The notes below the pieces were generated by a model that did no database searches, was not told where the DNA came from, and saw nothing but the letters and a program-made list of their open reading frames with translations. From Proteus terrae (GTDB lineage Bacteria; Pseudomonadota; Gammaproteobacteria; Enterobacterales; Enterobacteriaceae), in contig NZ_PENS01000004.1 in NCBI RefSeq assembly GCF_003144325.1, forward strand, positions 240,529-304,528: a DNA stretch of 64,000 nt, written 5' to 3'. Positions 25,813 to 36,040 of this stretch are shown here, in pieces (within the stretch, counting starts at the first letter, position 1; every line of letters starts with the position of its first letter). The position numbers were made by a program, and so were the translations under genes.

Positions 25813-27855
25813 ATGTCAAATCCATTACTTAGCACAACGGGATTACCTGCATTTTCCCTTATCAAACCAGAACATGTCGTTCCTGCACTAAACGAAGTTT
25901 TAACCACATATCGTGAAACAGTTGAAAAATTACTGGCTGATAATACTCAATTTAACTGGGATAACCTTTGCCAACCATTAGCAGAAGCTGGCGATAAGCT
26001 TTCTCGTGTTTGGTCCCCTGTTAGCCATTTAAACTCTGTTAAAAACTGTGCTGAACTACGTGAAGCCTATGAACAAAGTTTACCGTTACTATCTGAATTC
26101 AGTACATGGATGGGACAGCACGAAGGCTTATATCAAGCTTATAAATCAATTAAAGAAAGTGCTGATTTTAATGCGTTAACTCAACCACAGAAAAAAGCGG
26201 TTGAAAATGCATTACGTGACTTTGAATTATCAGGCATCGGTTTGCCAAAAGAGAAACAACAGCGTTTTGGTGAAATTAGTGCGCGTATGTCTGAGTTAGG
26301 TGCTAAATACGGTAATAATGTATTAGATGCCACAATGGGTTGGTCTAAACTAATTACTGATGTAGAAGATTTATCAGGTATGCCTCAAAGCGCTATTGAT
26401 GCGGCAAAAGCTATCGCACAATCTAAAGAACAAGACGGCTACCTATTAACACTTGATATGCCAAGCTACCTTCCTGTCATGACCTATGCGGATAATCGTG
26501 AACTTAGAAAAGAGATGAGCATCGCTTATAGCACGCGTGCCTCCGATCAAGGTCCAAATGCAGGTCAGTGGGATAATAGCGAAATTATTGCCGAGATCCT
26601 CGCACTACGCCACGAACTCGCTCAACTGCTTGGTTTTAAAAATTATGCTGAAAAGTCACTTGCTACTAAAATGGCTGAGTCTCCAGAGCAAGTCCTTAGC
26701 TTTTTAACTGACTTAGCACAACGAGCTCATCCGCAAGGTGAAGAAGAGTTAGCTGAACTCACTCAATTTGCAAAAGAACACTATGGCGTTGATAAATTAG
26801 AGTCATGGGATCTGGCTTACTACAGCGAAAAGCAAAAACAACACCTATTCTCAATCGATGATGAACAACTACGTCCTTACTTCCCAGAACAACGTGCTTT
26901 AAGTGGCTTATTTGAAGTTGTTCATCGTATCTATGGTTTAACAGCTAAAGAACGTAACGACATCGACACTTGGCATGATGATGTTCGTTTCTTTGAGCTT
27001 TACGATGAAAGCAACACCTTACGTGGTAGCTTCTATCTTGATTTATATGCACGCGAACACAAACGTGGCGGTGCTTGGATGGATGATTGCATGGGAAGAA
27101 TGCGTCATGCCGATGGCAAGCTACAAAACCCAGTTGCTTATCTCACCTGTAACTTCAATAAACCTGTAGGTGATAAACCAGCTCTGTTTACTCATAATGA
27201 AGTCACCACACTGTTTCATGAGTTTGGTCATGGCTTACATCACATGTTAACGCAAATTGATACTGCTGATGTTGCAGGTATTAATGGCGTTCCTTGGGAT
27301 GCCGTTGAATTACCAAGCCAATTTATGGAAAACTGGTGCTGGGAGCCAGAAGCGTTAGCCTTTATTTCTGGTCATTATGAAACTGGCGAACCATTACCAC
27401 AGGCAATGCTTGATAATATGCTCAAAGCAAAAAATTATCAGTCAGCAATGTTTGTATTACGCCAATTAGAATTTGGTCTGTTTGATTTCCGTTTACATAC
27501 TGAATATGATCCCGAGAAAGGGGCTCGTGTGATGGAAACCTTAACCAGTGTGAAAGAGCAAGTTTCTGTTGTTCCTTCAACACCTTGGGCGCGATTCCCT
27601 CATGCCTTTAGCCATATCTTTGCCGGTGGCTATGCCGCAGGTTATTACAGCTATTTATGGGCGGATGTCCTGGCTGCTGATGCCTTCTCTCGCTTCTCTG
27701 AAGAAGGTATTTTTAACCGCGAAACAGGTCAATCATTCCTTGATAATATTTTAACTCGTGGTGGTTCAGAAGAGCCAATGGAGCTGTTCAAACGCTTCCG
27801 TGGTCGTGAGCCAAAACTTGATGCTATGCTCAAAGGCTACGGCATTAAAGGATGA
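25813..27855 (+). CDS. prlC: Oligopeptidase A
   Basis: PrlC is a cytoplasmic M3 zinc metallopeptidase that degrades signal peptides and small peptides. Started at MSNPLL (25813, AGGA 8 bases upstream) it has 680 residues, as in E. coli; an ATG at 25804 is in frame but poorly placed. The zinc motif HEFGHGLHH is present, followed by GINGVPWDAVELPSQ. It is followed after 3 bases by rsmJ, so the two form an operon, as in E. coli. Confidence 0.97.
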   Translation: MSNPLLSTTGLPAFSLIKPEHVVPALNEVLTTYRETVEKLLADNTQFNWDNLCQPLAEAGDKLSRVWSPVSHLNSVKNCAELREAYEQSLPLLSEFSTWMGQHEGLYQAYKSIKESADFNALTQPQKKAVENALRDFELSGIGLPKEKQQRFGEISARMSELGAKYGNNVLDATMGWSKLITDVEDLSGMPQSAIDAAKAIAQSKEQDGYLLTLDMPSYLPVMTYADNRELRKEMSIAYSTRASDQGPNAGQWDNSEIIAEILALRHELAQLLGFKNYAEKSLATKMAESPEQVLSFLTDLAQRAHPQGEEELAELTQFAKEHYGVDKLESWDLAYYSEKQKQHLFSIDDEQLRPYFPEQRALSGLFEVVHRIYGLTAKERNDIDTWHDDVRFFELYDESNTLRGSFYLDLYAREHKRGGAWMDDCMGRMRHADGKLQNPVAYLTCNFNKPVGDKPALFTHNEVTTLFHEFGHGLHHMLTQIDTADVAGINGVPWDAVELPSQFMENWCWEPEALAFISGHYETGEPLPQAMLDNMLKAKNYQSAMFVLRQLEFGLFDFRLHTEYDPEKGARVMETLTSVKEQVSVVPSTPWARFPHAFSHIFAGGYAAGYYSYLWADVLAADAFSRFSEEGIFNRETGQSFLDNILTRGGSEEPMELFKRFRGREPKLDAMLKGYGIKG

Positions 27856-27858
27856 TAT

Positions 27859-28605
27859 GTGAATATCTGTTTACTTTGTGAAGAAGGCGCTGATAACAGC
27901 GCCTTATCTGATTTAGCGCAACGTTGGGGATTAGTTCACGACGAAACGCAAATCATGGCTTTAGTGTTAACACCTACTCACCTTGAATTACGCAAGCAAG
28001 ATGAACCTAAATTAGGGGGCATCTATGTCGATTTCGTAGAAGGCACAATGGCACATCGGCGTAAATTTGGCGGTGGTCGAGGTGAGGCGGTCGCAAAAGC
28101 TGTCGGGATCAAAAAAGACTATCTACCGGATGTTGTTGATGCGACGGCAGGACTTGGTCGAGATGCGTTTGTATTAGCGTCTATTGGTTGCAAAGTCAGA
28201 ATGGTAGAGCGCCACCCTGTCGTTGCTGCATTACTTGAAGACGGCCTAAAGCGTGCCTATCTTGATGCAGATATTGGCGAATGGATGCAAGAGAGAATGA
28301 CATTAATTCATGCCTCTTCTGCTCAAGCACTCGCTGAGATCACGCCTCCTCCTGATGTCGTCTATCTTGATCCGATGTATCCACATAAGGCGAAAAGCGC
28401 ATTAGTAAAAAAAGAGATGCGAGTGTTTCAATCTTTAGTGGGTGCTGATGAAGATGCAGATGCATTACTCGAACCAGCAATCACTTTAGCTAAAAAGCGT
28501 GTCGTCGTAAAACGACCTGATTATGCAGAGCCATTAAATAATCAGCCTGCACATGCCAATGTAACAACCAAAAATCACCGTTTTGATATTTATCCTTGTG
28601 TTTAA
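27859..28605 (+). CDS. rsmJ: 16S rRNA (guanine1516-N2)-methyltransferase RsmJ
   Basis: The 248-residue protein matches RsmJ (YhiQ). It has [15 protein letters not shown], the SAM-binding [13 protein letters not shown] and the catalytic-type motif [11 protein letters not shown]. It methylates G1516 of 16S rRNA. The start is GTG with AAAGGA upstream, 3 bases after the prlC stop. A terminator hairpin follows. Confidence 0.96.
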   Translation: MNICLLCEEGADNSALSDLAQRWGLVHDETQIMALVLTPTHLELRKQDEPKLGGIYVDFVEGTMAHRRKFGGGRGEAVAKAVGIKKDYLPDVVDATAGLGRDAFVLASIGCKVRMVERHPVVAALLEDGLKRAYLDADIGEWMQERMTLIHASSAQALAEITPPPDVVYLDPMYPHKAKSALVKKEMRVFQSLVGADEDADALLEPAITLAKKRVVVKRPDYAEPLNNQPAHANVTTKNHRFDIYPCV

Positions 28606-28621
28606 GGCTATCCTTTTATTA

Positions 28622-28648
28622 TAAAGGGGCTTTTATAGCCCCTTTATT
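28622..28648 (+). terminator. Terminator of prlC-rsmJ
   Basis: AAAGGGGC and GCCCCTTT form an 8-bp stem with a 7-base loop followed by ATTA, 17 bases after the rsmJ stop. It also faces the convergent SDR gene. Confidence 0.7.
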
Positions 28649-28679
28649 ACACCACCACTACTTTTCTTCTATTTTCTGA

Positions 28680-29429
28680 TTATTGAATACTATACCCACC
28701 ATCAATAACAAGATTATGACCATTTATCATATCTGAAGCATTACTCGCTAAAAAGACAGCGGCAGCAGCAATCTCTTCAGGTTCAGCAAAGCGTTGAGCT
28801 GGAATTTGAGCTTTCATCTTTTCGCCTTTCTCTCCTTCCCAAGCCTGCTTTCCTAAATCGGTCATCACAATAGTGGGGGATATTGCATTGATTTGTAAAC
28901 CTTTAGGTGCCCATTCTAACGCTAACACTTTAGTCATACCGATAACACCCGCTTTAGTGGCACAATAAGCAATATGTTCAGGCAAAGCTATCACTCCCGC
29001 TTGAGAGGCTAAATTGATAATCTTCCCTTGCCCTTGTTGTAACATATATTGTCCCACTTCTTGGCATAACAAGAATGTCCCCGTTAAATTAACTGATAGC
29101 GTTTTATTCCAGTCCGCAACAGAAAGTGATCCTGCGGGCGCTAACGCCACAATACCTGCGCAATTCACCAAAATATCAATATGGCCAAATTCTTCAATTA
29201 CAGAATAAACTGCACGATGTACAGACTCTTCATTTGTGACATCACATTGAATACCAACCGCACTATTTAATTGCTGAGCAACTTGTTCTACTTTATCTGA
29301 TCTATCTAATAACGCGACTTTAGCCCCTTTCTGAATAAACATCTTAGCAATAGATAACCCTATTCCAGCGGCTCCACCAGTAATAACAGCGACTTTATTT
29401 GGTAGAGTAAAATCGATCTGCATTGCCAT
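28680..29429 (-). CDS. Short-chain dehydrogenase/reductase, polyol type
   Basis: The 249-residue classical SDR has the NAD(P) motif TGGAAGIG (17-24), NCAG (89-92), and the catalytic Ser142, Tyr155 and Lys159. Segments such as EWAPKGLQINAISPT resemble sugar-alcohol dehydrogenases (threitol, arabinitol or sorbitol type), but the substrate cannot be fixed. The start has GGGAGAAATTT before it. It stands alone between rsmJ and gdhA. It is a distant paralogue of KduD in this window, not a duplicate. Confidence 0.85.
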   Translation of the reverse strand: MAMQIDFTLPNKVAVITGGAAGIGLSIAKMFIQKGAKVALLDRSDKVEQVAQQLNSAVGIQCDVTNEESVHRAVYSVIEEFGHIDILVNCAGIVALAPAGSLSVADWNKTLSVNLTGTFLLCQEVGQYMLQQGQGKIINLASQAGVIALPEHIAYCATKAGVIGMTKVLALEWAPKGLQINAISPTIVMTDLGKQAWEGEKGEKMKAQIPAQRFAEPEEIAAAAVFLASNASDMINGHNLVIDGGYSIQ

Positions 29430-29541
29430 AAATTTCTCCCATAAAAATAACCACTTTATAAAGTGCCTCTTTTTTAAGGATAGCAGATGAAAAATTTGAA
29501 AAAGATAAGATAGGTAAACGAGGGTAGCAGATTCAAGGGGA

Positions 29542-29568
29542 TCTGACGGGTGTTAAACACCCGTTCAG
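29542..29568. terminator. Hairpin after gdhA
   Basis: ACGGGTGT and ACACCCGT form an 8-bp stem about 15 bases after the gdhA stop, extended by a CTG/CAG step around a bulge. No clear T run follows on the minus strand, so the end point may be weak or factor-dependent. Confidence 0.5.
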
Positions 29569-29580
29569 AATCAATGAGAT

Positions 29581-30921
29581 TTACAGCACGCCTTGCGCCA
29601 ACATTGCATCCGCAACTTTTACAAAGCCAGCAATGTTCGCACCTTGAATATAATTAGTTTGCTTACCTTCACCACCGTAATTCACACAGGCATGGTGAAT
29701 ATCTAACATGATGTGATGTAAGCGAGCATCCACTTTCTCTGCTTTCCAGCTTAAACGTGCCGCATTTTGCGCCATCTCTAAACCAGAAGTTGCAACACCA
29801 CCCGCATTGGCAGCTTTACCTGGTGCAAAAAGGACACCGGCTTCGATAAAAGCATCAGTTGCTGCAATTGTTGTTGGCATATTTGCGCCTTCAGCAACGG
29901 CTTTAACGCCATTTTTGATAAGTACTTTGGCTGCTTCTAAATCTAACTCATTTTGTGTCGCACAAGGCAAAGCAATATCAACAGGAACAGCCCAAGGTTG
30001 TTGCCCTTCAAGATACGTTAAACCAAATTCTTTTGCGTACTCTTCAACACGACCGTAATTATTTTTAATTTCAGTGAGACGAGCTAGTTTTTCAGTAGTA
30101 AATCCAGCTTCATCAACCACAGTACCGCCCGAATCTGATGCAGTGATGACTTTAGCGCCTAACTCTAAACATTTTTCGATAGTAAACTGTGCAACGTTAC
30201 CTGCACCAGAAACCGCCACACGCATTCCCTCAAGAGACATGCCGTGACGTTTAAGCATCGCATTCGTAAAGTAAACTAAACCGTACCCAGTGGCTTCTGG
30301 GCGGATTAAACTACCACCAAATGAAAGACCTTTACCTGTAAAGACACATTCATTGCTATTAGATAGCTTTTTCATCATGCCTGCCATAAAGCCGACTTCT
30401 CGAGCACCTACACCAATATCACCGGCAGGAACATCCGTATTAGCGCCCAAATGACGATAAAGTTCAGTCATTAGTGCCTGACAAAAACGCATCACTTCCC
30501 CATGACTTTTGCCTTTAGGATTAAAATCAGAACCTCCTTTGGCTCCTCCCATCGGTAATGTGGTTAATGCATTTTTAAATGTTTGCTCAAAACCTAAGAA
30601 TTTTAGGATGGAAAGGTTCACTGAGGGGTGAAAACGCATACCACCTTTGTAAGGTCCAATGGCTGAGTTAAATTGAATGCGCCATGCACGGTTAACTTGC
30701 ACTTGACCTTTATCATCTAACCAACAGACGCGAAACTGAATAATACGTTCAGGCTCAACTAAGCGCTCAAGTAATGATTGTTCACGATATTGTGGGTTTT
30801 TCTCTAAAAAAGGCCACAAAGTGGTAAAAACTTCACGAACCGCCTGATGATACTCAGGCTGATGAGCGTTATATTTTTCTACCCCTTCTAAAAACGAAGA
30901 TAATGAGCCAGATATATTCAT
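29581..30921 (-). CDS. gdhA: NADP-specific glutamate dehydrogenase
   Basis: GdhA makes glutamate from 2-oxoglutarate, ammonia and NADPH when ammonia is plentiful. The 446 residues match the enterobacterial hexameric enzyme. Visible are the substrate-site motif PMGGAKGGSDFNPKG with the catalytic Lys, GPYKGGMRFHP upstream of it, and the Rossmann segment VAVSGAGNVAQF. It is monocistronic. The upstream 200 bases are AT-rich and hold the promoter. Confidence 0.97.
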   Translation of the reverse strand: MNISGSLSSFLEGVEKYNAHQPEYHQAVREVFTTLWPFLEKNPQYREQSLLERLVEPERIIQFRVCWLDDKGQVQVNRAWRIQFNSAIGPYKGGMRFHPSVNLSILKFLGFEQTFKNALTTLPMGGAKGGSDFNPKGKSHGEVMRFCQALMTELYRHLGANTDVPAGDIGVGAREVGFMAGMMKKLSNSNECVFTGKGLSFGGSLIRPEATGYGLVYFTNAMLKRHGMSLEGMRVAVSGAGNVAQFTIEKCLELGAKVITASDSGGTVVDEAGFTTEKLARLTEIKNNYGRVEEYAKEFGLTYLEGQQPWAVPVDIALPCATQNELDLEAAKVLIKNGVKAVAEGANMPTTIAATDAFIEAGVLFAPGKAANAGGVATSGLEMAQNAARLSWKAEKVDARLHHIMLDIHHACVNYGGEGKQTNYIQGANIAGFVKVADAMLAQGVL

Positions 30922-31120
30922 TCAGCTATTCCTTTTTTGTGTAATGTGATGTTGGCATAACCTCATTTATTCGGAATATTTTTGGGTTTTGTGAGGTTGA
31001 TGTTGTTTTGCTTCTTGAATATATCATTAAAATGTATTCACACTTCAAGACATTTTTTTCATAATTAGACAAAAAAAAAAGGTTGACTCTATTTAACAGC
31101 AGGAAAAATAGGAATTTTAG

Positions 31121-31155
31121 GCAAAAAAATACCTGCATAAGCAGGCATTTTTTTT
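31121..31155. terminator. Terminator after uspA
   Basis: The stem ATACCTGC/GCAGGCAT flanked by an A run on the left and a T run on the right lies 22 bases after the uspA stop. It is positioned to end uspA on the minus strand. Confidence 0.85.
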
Positions 31156-31176
31156 GCTTAAAAAAGCAAGCGATTA

Positions 31177-31608
31177 TTATTCATCATCTTTCAGAGGAAC
31201 AATTAGCATATCAACATGCACAGTATTAATTAGTTGACGTGCTGATGACATCAATTTGCTCCAGAAGTCTTGGTGATGACCACAAACGACTAAATCCATA
31301 TCGTATTTCTTAATCGCATCAACCAGAACTTGACCTAAATCACCGCTACCACTCAGGGTTTCCTGAATTTCATAACCTGATTTATCAGAGAGGTCTTTTA
31401 ACGCGTTACGGGTTTCATCAGTAATACGTTGTTGCATATCACCGAGGTTGACATCAATTAGACCGGTATAAAGATCAGAGTAGTTAACATCAACGTGAAT
31501 TAAGGAAACTTTGGCATTATAGGGTTTTGCCATAGATACAGCTTTCTGTACTAAGACGTTACTCTCAGGGGATAAATCAACTGCCACTAGAATATGCTTA
31601 TAAGCCAT
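31177..31608 (-). CDS. uspA: Universal stress protein A
   Basis: The 143-residue cytoplasmic protein starts [16 protein letters not shown] and has the Usp fold markers [14 protein letters not shown] and [19 protein letters not shown]. UspA accumulates on growth arrest and stress; its biochemical role is unclear. It is divergent from uspB and near pitA, the same arrangement as in E. coli, which secures the name. Confidence 0.96.
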   Translation of the reverse strand: MAYKHILVAVDLSPESNVLVQKAVSMAKPYNAKVSLIHVDVNYSDLYTGLIDVNLGDMQQRITDETRNALKDLSDKSGYEIQETLSGSGDLGQVLVDAIKKYDMDLVVCGHHQDFWSKLMSSARQLINTVHVDMLIVPLKDDE

Positions 31609-32014
31609 CGTGAACTCCTTCCATAAGCTGATTAATCGGTTGGAAAGGCGGTTAAGCCTAAATCCTATGTATTAAATATAACGTTTTAAGATGAAAGTTA
31701 GATGTCGCCTTGATCACAACTTATGTCAAATTCATCAAGAAAGCATCTATCGATAAATAACAATATACACCATTTTAGATTAGCACGATGTCATTCAGCG
31801 ACAATATCATCATAATAATGAGAATTGAGTATAAAAAACAACAAAAACACCCTTTTAGAGTTATTTTTTATCTTTTTTTCTGAAAAAGGAAACAACTTGA
31901 AAAAGTCACTTTTGTTTATTGCTTAATTTCACCTAAACTTAAATTAGAGAAAAAAGTAGCCTTTGTTGGTAAAGGTTTTCTCATCTCAGAATCTATTATT
32001 CTAGGGAGGGGATT
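31609..32014. other. Divergent promoter region uspA / uspB
   Basis: This 406-base AT-rich spacer holds no gene. Ribosome sites are visible for both genes (AAGGAGTTCACG for uspA; GGGAGGGGATT for uspB). No specific operator could be identified. Confidence 0.6.
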
Positions 32015-32347
32015 ATGTTTAATGTCATTGTTGTCTTTTGGGCGCTATGTATTCTTTGCCTGATTAATATGGTGCGTTATTTCTCATCTATTCGGGTATT
32101 ACTCACCATATTGCGCCAATCAGATCCTTTGCTCTACCAATCGGTGGATGGCAATGGATTTTTTACTATGCATGGGCAATTTTCAAAACAGTTGCGACTT
32201 ATCCGCTATATTAACCAACGCCAATACATCAACCATCATAATCCTGAAGTTATTATGCGTTGCGAACGAATATATCGGCAATTTTATCTTGTTAGCCGTT
32301 TTTGTATTTTGGCTGTCGCAAGTTTAATTGCGATGCTTTTCTGGTAG
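32015..32347 (+). CDS. uspB: Universal stress protein B
   Basis: The 110-residue protein has an N-terminal and a C-terminal membrane helix (about 4-22 and 88-108) around a basic loop, as in UspB (111 residues in E. coli). UspB is a stationary-phase inner-membrane protein linked to ethanol tolerance, under sigma-S control in E. coli. The strong GGGAGGGG ribosome site lies just before the ATG. It converges with pitA at a shared terminator. Confidence 0.93.
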   Translation: MFNVIVVFWALCILCLINMVRYFSSIRVLLTILRQSDPLLYQSVDGNGFFTMHGQFSKQLRLIRYINQRQYINHHNPEVIMRCERIYRQFYLVSRFCILAVASLIAMLFW

Positions 32348-32360
32348 TGACAGAAACAAA

Positions 32361-32385
32361 AAACGGTGACTAAAAGTCACCGTTT
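32361..32385. terminator. Shared terminator uspB / pitA
   Basis: AAACGGTGAC and GTCACCGTTT form a perfect 10-bp stem with a 5-base loop, placed between the convergent stops of uspB and pitA. Confidence 0.85.
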
Positions 32386-32413
32386 ATAAACAAACTTGGG
32401 TAAATTACTGTTA

Positions 32414-33913
32414 TCAGCTATTCACAATAAATGTCAGTGATATCCAATAAAGTAAACCTGATAAACCAATGCTTACTGGTAATGTTAAGATCCAAGCCAG
32501 TGCAATGTTTTTCACTGTCTTCGTTTGAACACCACCACCATCAACAATCATCGTACCAGCTACTGCAGATGATAAAACTTGTGTTGTTGATACAGGCATA
32601 CCCGTATAACTTGCAACACCGATGGAAACTGCTGCTGTAACCTGAGCAGAAACCCCTTGAGCATAAGTCATACCTTTTTTACCGATCTTCTCACCAATTG
32701 TTACTGCAACGCGTTTCCAACCTACCATTGTCCCGATAGAGAGCGCTAATGCCACTGCGATAATGATCCAAATCGGAGCATATTCCACTGTGTTTAGCAG
32801 GTCACGACTCAATGTTTTTAAGAACCGTGCATCTTGGGAACTAGTTTCTGGTAATTTAGCCACTTCTGTTGCGGTATCAGCGATACACATAAGCAATCGG
32901 CGCATTTGAGCACGCTGGTCTGCTGTTAGCTCATCATAAGAGCTAATATTTGCAAGCATCTGTTCTGTTTGATTCAGAACAACTGGCGTTCTTGCGCTAT
33001 TACAATGGAAATCTGTATCACTAGCATCAGCTTGTGCTGGTACTACTGGTGTATTCTCAATAGCATGCTGTAGCGCTGGCTGGTGTTTCTCATAATATTG
33101 TTGTAAGTGTACAACTGCATCATGAGTTTTGGTGATATCGTATCCGCTCGCACTCATATTGACGACAAAGCCCGCAGGCGCCACGCCAATTAATACTAAC
33201 ATGATAAGACCGATACCTTTCTGCCCATCATTTGCACCATGAGAGAAACTTACTCCAACTGCAGATAAAATTAGTGCAGTACGAGTCCAAAATGGCGGCT
33301 TACGCTTACCATCTTGTTTCTCACGTTCAGCTGGTGTCAGGTGAATACGACGACGTTTTTTCGTACCACTCCAGTAACGGCGCAGTAAGAAAATCATCGC
33401 GCCTGCAATAACCAAGCCGATAATTGGTGAAAGAATGAGTGATAGGAAGATACTGATCATTTTTGGTATGTTTAATGCGTCAACGATAGACGAATCTGTC
33501 ACGATAGCATTTGTTAAACCAATACCAATGATAGCACCTATCAGCGTATGTGAACTTGATGCTGGAATACCGAAATACCATGTACCTAAGTTCCAGATAA
33601 TGGCGGCTAACAGCAACGAGAAGACCATGGCAAGACCATGAGCTGAGCTCACATTCAGCAGAAGATCTGTCGGTAACAAGTGAACGATAGCATAAGCTAC
33701 GCTCAATCCACCGAGCAAAACTCCAAGGAAGTTAAATACACCCGCCATTACGACCGCAAATTGCGCACGCATAGCACGAGTATAGATAACAGTTGCTACC
33801 GCATTTGCGGTATCATGGAAGCCGTTAATAGCTTCATAAAATAGCACAAATAACAGTGCTAAAATCAACATTAAACCTGTATGAAATTCTAGGTCAGTAA
33901 ACAAATGTAGCAT
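32414..33913 (-). CDS. pitA: Low-affinity inorganic phosphate transporter PitA
   Basis: PitA is a proton-coupled metal-phosphate symporter. Started at MLHLF (33913) it has 499 residues, the E. coli length; an in-frame start at 33964 adds 17 unrelated residues. Both PiT signatures are present: [17 protein letters not shown] near the N-terminus and [14 protein letters not shown] in the second half. A hydrophilic loop of about 120 residues separates the last helices, as is typical of PitA. It is divergent from yhiN. Confidence 0.96.
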   Translation of the reverse strand: MLHLFTDLEFHTGLMLILALLFVLFYEAINGFHDTANAVATVIYTRAMRAQFAVVMAGVFNFLGVLLGGLSVAYAIVHLLPTDLLLNVSSAHGLAMVFSLLLAAIIWNLGTWYFGIPASSSHTLIGAIIGIGLTNAIVTDSSIVDALNIPKMISIFLSLILSPIIGLVIAGAMIFLLRRYWSGTKKRRRIHLTPAEREKQDGKRKPPFWTRTALILSAVGVSFSHGANDGQKGIGLIMLVLIGVAPAGFVVNMSASGYDITKTHDAVVHLQQYYEKHQPALQHAIENTPVVPAQADASDTDFHCNSARTPVVLNQTEQMLANISSYDELTADQRAQMRRLLMCIADTATEVAKLPETSSQDARFLKTLSRDLLNTVEYAPIWIIIAVALALSIGTMVGWKRVAVTIGEKIGKKGMTYAQGVSAQVTAAVSIGVASYTGMPVSTTQVLSSAVAGTMIVDGGGVQTKTVKNIALAWILTLPVSIGLSGLLYWISLTFIVNS

Positions 33914-34222
33914 AGACGTTAAGCCAGTTAGTTGGACATGAACGCGGCGCATTATCAGCGACAAATGCGAACGGTGGAAGCGAAATTTAACCTTTTTTTG
34001 ATTTGATAACCATGAAAATCAGAGTCTTTTTAAGATAATTCCTTATATATCATTTAATTAATAAAAATAAAAAAAAAGTAAATTTCTGACAAATTTTTTC
34101 CTTGCTAATACGAATTTAGGTGAAAAATGCAGATTTCTCCATATAATTTTACAAAAACACTCTGATCTTACGCGAAAATCATTGATTAAGTAGTCAGAGA
34201 AAACCAAGAACGAGACATCATT
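33914..34222. other. Divergent promoter region pitA / yhiN
   Basis: No gene is visible in this 309-base AT-rich spacer, which should hold both promoters. I see no PhoB box or other known operator. Confidence 0.55.
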
Positions 34223-35422
34223 GTGGGATCATACGATACAGTAATTATAGGTGCAGGTGCCGCGGGGCTTTTTTGTGCGTCTTTAGCAGGACAAGCAGGA
34301 TTATCTGTTTTAGTCCTCGATAATGGTAAAAAAGCAGGCCGTAAAATTCTAATGTCAGGTGGTGGACGTTGTAATTTCACCAATATGTATATCGAACCTT
34401 CGGCGTATTTATCAGAGAATCCACATTTCTGTAAGTCAGCACTTGCTCGCTATACACAATGGGATTTTATTGAGTTAGTGCAAAAACATAACATTGCCTA
34501 CCATGAAAAAACGCTAGGGCAGCTATTTTGTGATGATTCAGCACAACAAATTGTTGATTTATTACTCACTGAATGCCAAAAAGGAAAAGTAAGTGTTCGC
34601 TTACGTAGTGAAGTCACGCAAATAGAGAAAACAGATATAGGCTTTACTGTTTGGGTTGATGGAAAAGCTATTACGACACCTTCGGTGGTGATTGCCAGTG
34701 GGGGGCTTTCTATGCCCGGTTTAGGTGCTACCCCTTTTGGCTATAAAGTTGCAGAGCAATTTGGGCTTTCAGTTTTACCAACGCGTGCAGGATTGGTTCC
34801 TTTTACATTGCATAAACCTCAACTTGAGCAATTAAGCCAACTATCAGGGGTAGCTGTACCCGCTATTGTGACAGCAAAGGATGGAACGAGTTTTAAAGAG
34901 AACATTCTTTTTACTCACCGCGGTCTTTCAGGCCCTGCTATTTTGCAAATCTCTAGTTATTGGCAACCAGGTGAGTATGTGAGTATTAACTTACTTCCGA
35001 ACACTGACCTTGAAAGCCTTTTACAAGAAAAACGTCAAGAGCATCCGAATCAATCATTAAAAAATACGCTTTCTCGCTTATTACCAAAGCGCTTTATTGA
35101 AATAATGATAGAAAATAAACAGTTACCTGATATTTCTCTGACTCAACTTAGTAACGAACGTATTACGCAAATTGCAACATTACTACAAGAATGGCAAGTT
35201 CAGCCCAATGGTACTGAGGGATATCGCACCGCAGAAGTCACACTGGGTGGCGTAGATACTCGAGCCCTATCCTCTAAAACAATGGAAGCCACAAAAGTAA
35301 AAGGACTCTATTTTATTGGAGAAGTGGTCGATGTAACAGGCTGGTTAGGTGGATATAACTTCCAGTGGGCATGGAGTTCAGCTTATGCCTGTGCACAGAG
35401 CCTTATCTCTACACCAAAATAG
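34223..35422 (+). CDS. yhiN: YhiN-family flavoprotein
   Basis: The 399-residue protein is a HI0933/YhiN-family flavoprotein with the FAD motif VIIGAGAAGLFCASLAG, the family motif GRKILMSGGGRCNFTN, and the C-terminal TLGGVDTRAL and GYNFQWAWSSAYA. The reaction is unknown. The start is GTG; no ATG suits the conserved N-terminus. It neighbours pitA as in E. coli and is followed by a terminator. Confidence 0.93.
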   Translation: MGSYDTVIIGAGAAGLFCASLAGQAGLSVLVLDNGKKAGRKILMSGGGRCNFTNMYIEPSAYLSENPHFCKSALARYTQWDFIELVQKHNIAYHEKTLGQLFCDDSAQQIVDLLLTECQKGKVSVRLRSEVTQIEKTDIGFTVWVDGKAITTPSVVIASGGLSMPGLGATPFGYKVAEQFGLSVLPTRAGLVPFTLHKPQLEQLSQLSGVAVPAIVTAKDGTSFKENILFTHRGLSGPAILQISSYWQPGEYVSINLLPNTDLESLLQEKRQEHPNQSLKNTLSRLLPKRFIEIMIENKQLPDISLTQLSNERITQIATLLQEWQVQPNGTEGYRTAEVTLGGVDTRALSSKTMEATKVKGLYFIGEVVDVTGWLGGYNFQWAWSSAYACAQSLISTPK

Positions 35423-35520
35423 ACTTTTGTTGAGTAATAATGAATAAATTTGCAAATGTTAAAGTTATAAATATTGGCTTCATAATTCTTTAAACTTATA
35501 AGTCATACAGAATAAAAACC

Positions 35521-35552
35521 AGCCATCATCAATCAGTGATGGCTTTTTCTTC
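35521..35552 (+). terminator. Terminator of yhiN
   Basis: AGCCATCA and TGATGGCT form an 8-bp stem with an 8-base loop, followed by TTTTTCTTCTT, about 100 bases after the yhiN stop. Confidence 0.8.
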
Positions 35553-35781
35553 TTATATTTCTTAGTAGCGATTAAAAATACCTTATACCCTTTCCTTTTA
35601 TCTGGTTTTATGCCGTATTTTCTCTTATTTTTCCTATAAATAACCTTATAAAGAATATTGTTAACTATTTGGTTATATTAATGTTTTAAAAAATTATTAA
35701 AATAAAATAACTCGCTAATCAGTGAGTTAAGACTTTTTTGACTCTTTTTTCTAATTTGCTTAAAAAAAGGGCTTTACAAAT

Positions 35782-35800
35782 GATACTGAGAACCATTATC
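35782..35800. promoter_or_regulatory. Fur box in the ryhB promoter
   Basis: GATACTGAGAACCATTATC matches the 19-bp Fur consensus GATAATGATAATCATTATC at 16 positions. It lies between a TTTACA (-35, 35773-35778) and TATCAT (-10, 35797-35802), so Fur bound to iron would block RyhB transcription. Confidence 0.85.
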
Positions 35801-35809
35801 ATCAATAAC

Positions 35810-35908
35810 ACTTTCAGATGCACCACCTTCAGGGTCATATGAAAGAACGACATTGCTCACATTGCTTCCAGTGTTTTACTTTAGCCAGCCGGGTGCTGGC
35901 TTTTTCTT
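35810..35908 (+). ncRNA. ryhB: Iron-responsive small RNA RyhB
   Basis: RyhB is an Hfq-dependent RNA that represses mRNAs of iron-using proteins (sodB, sdh, fumarase and others) when iron is scarce. The core GACATTGCTCACATTGCTTC (35849-35868) is identical to the E. coli seed region as I recall it, followed by CAG, a T-rich run and the terminator hairpin AGCCAGCCGGGTGCTGGCT with its T tail, also as in E. coli. Promoter and Fur box fit a start near 35810, giving about 95-100 bases. It lies next to yhhW, the same neighbourhood as in E. coli. The 5' part is diverged. Confidence 0.93.
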
Positions 35909-36040
35909 TTCTAAAACTTATTCGATGTTTTTGTTTCCTCTTATTCAAATTATTTGGATCCTCAGGTTAAATTCCTCCGCTTTTTTACTTTGCGCTATTG
36001 AGTAAACTGTGTTCAACAACTTCAGAGAAGGAAACACATT

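Larger units (their letters stand above)
35423..36040. other. Intergenic region containing ryhB
   Basis: This 618-base region holds the yhiN terminator (35521-35552), a long AT-rich stretch without features, then a Fur box, promoter and the RyhB RNA (35782-35908), and finally the yhhW leader. Confidence 0.8.

Noticed and set aside
35521..35552. Hairpin after yhiN as a second small RNA
   Set aside because: It has no promoter upstream and fits a plain terminator.
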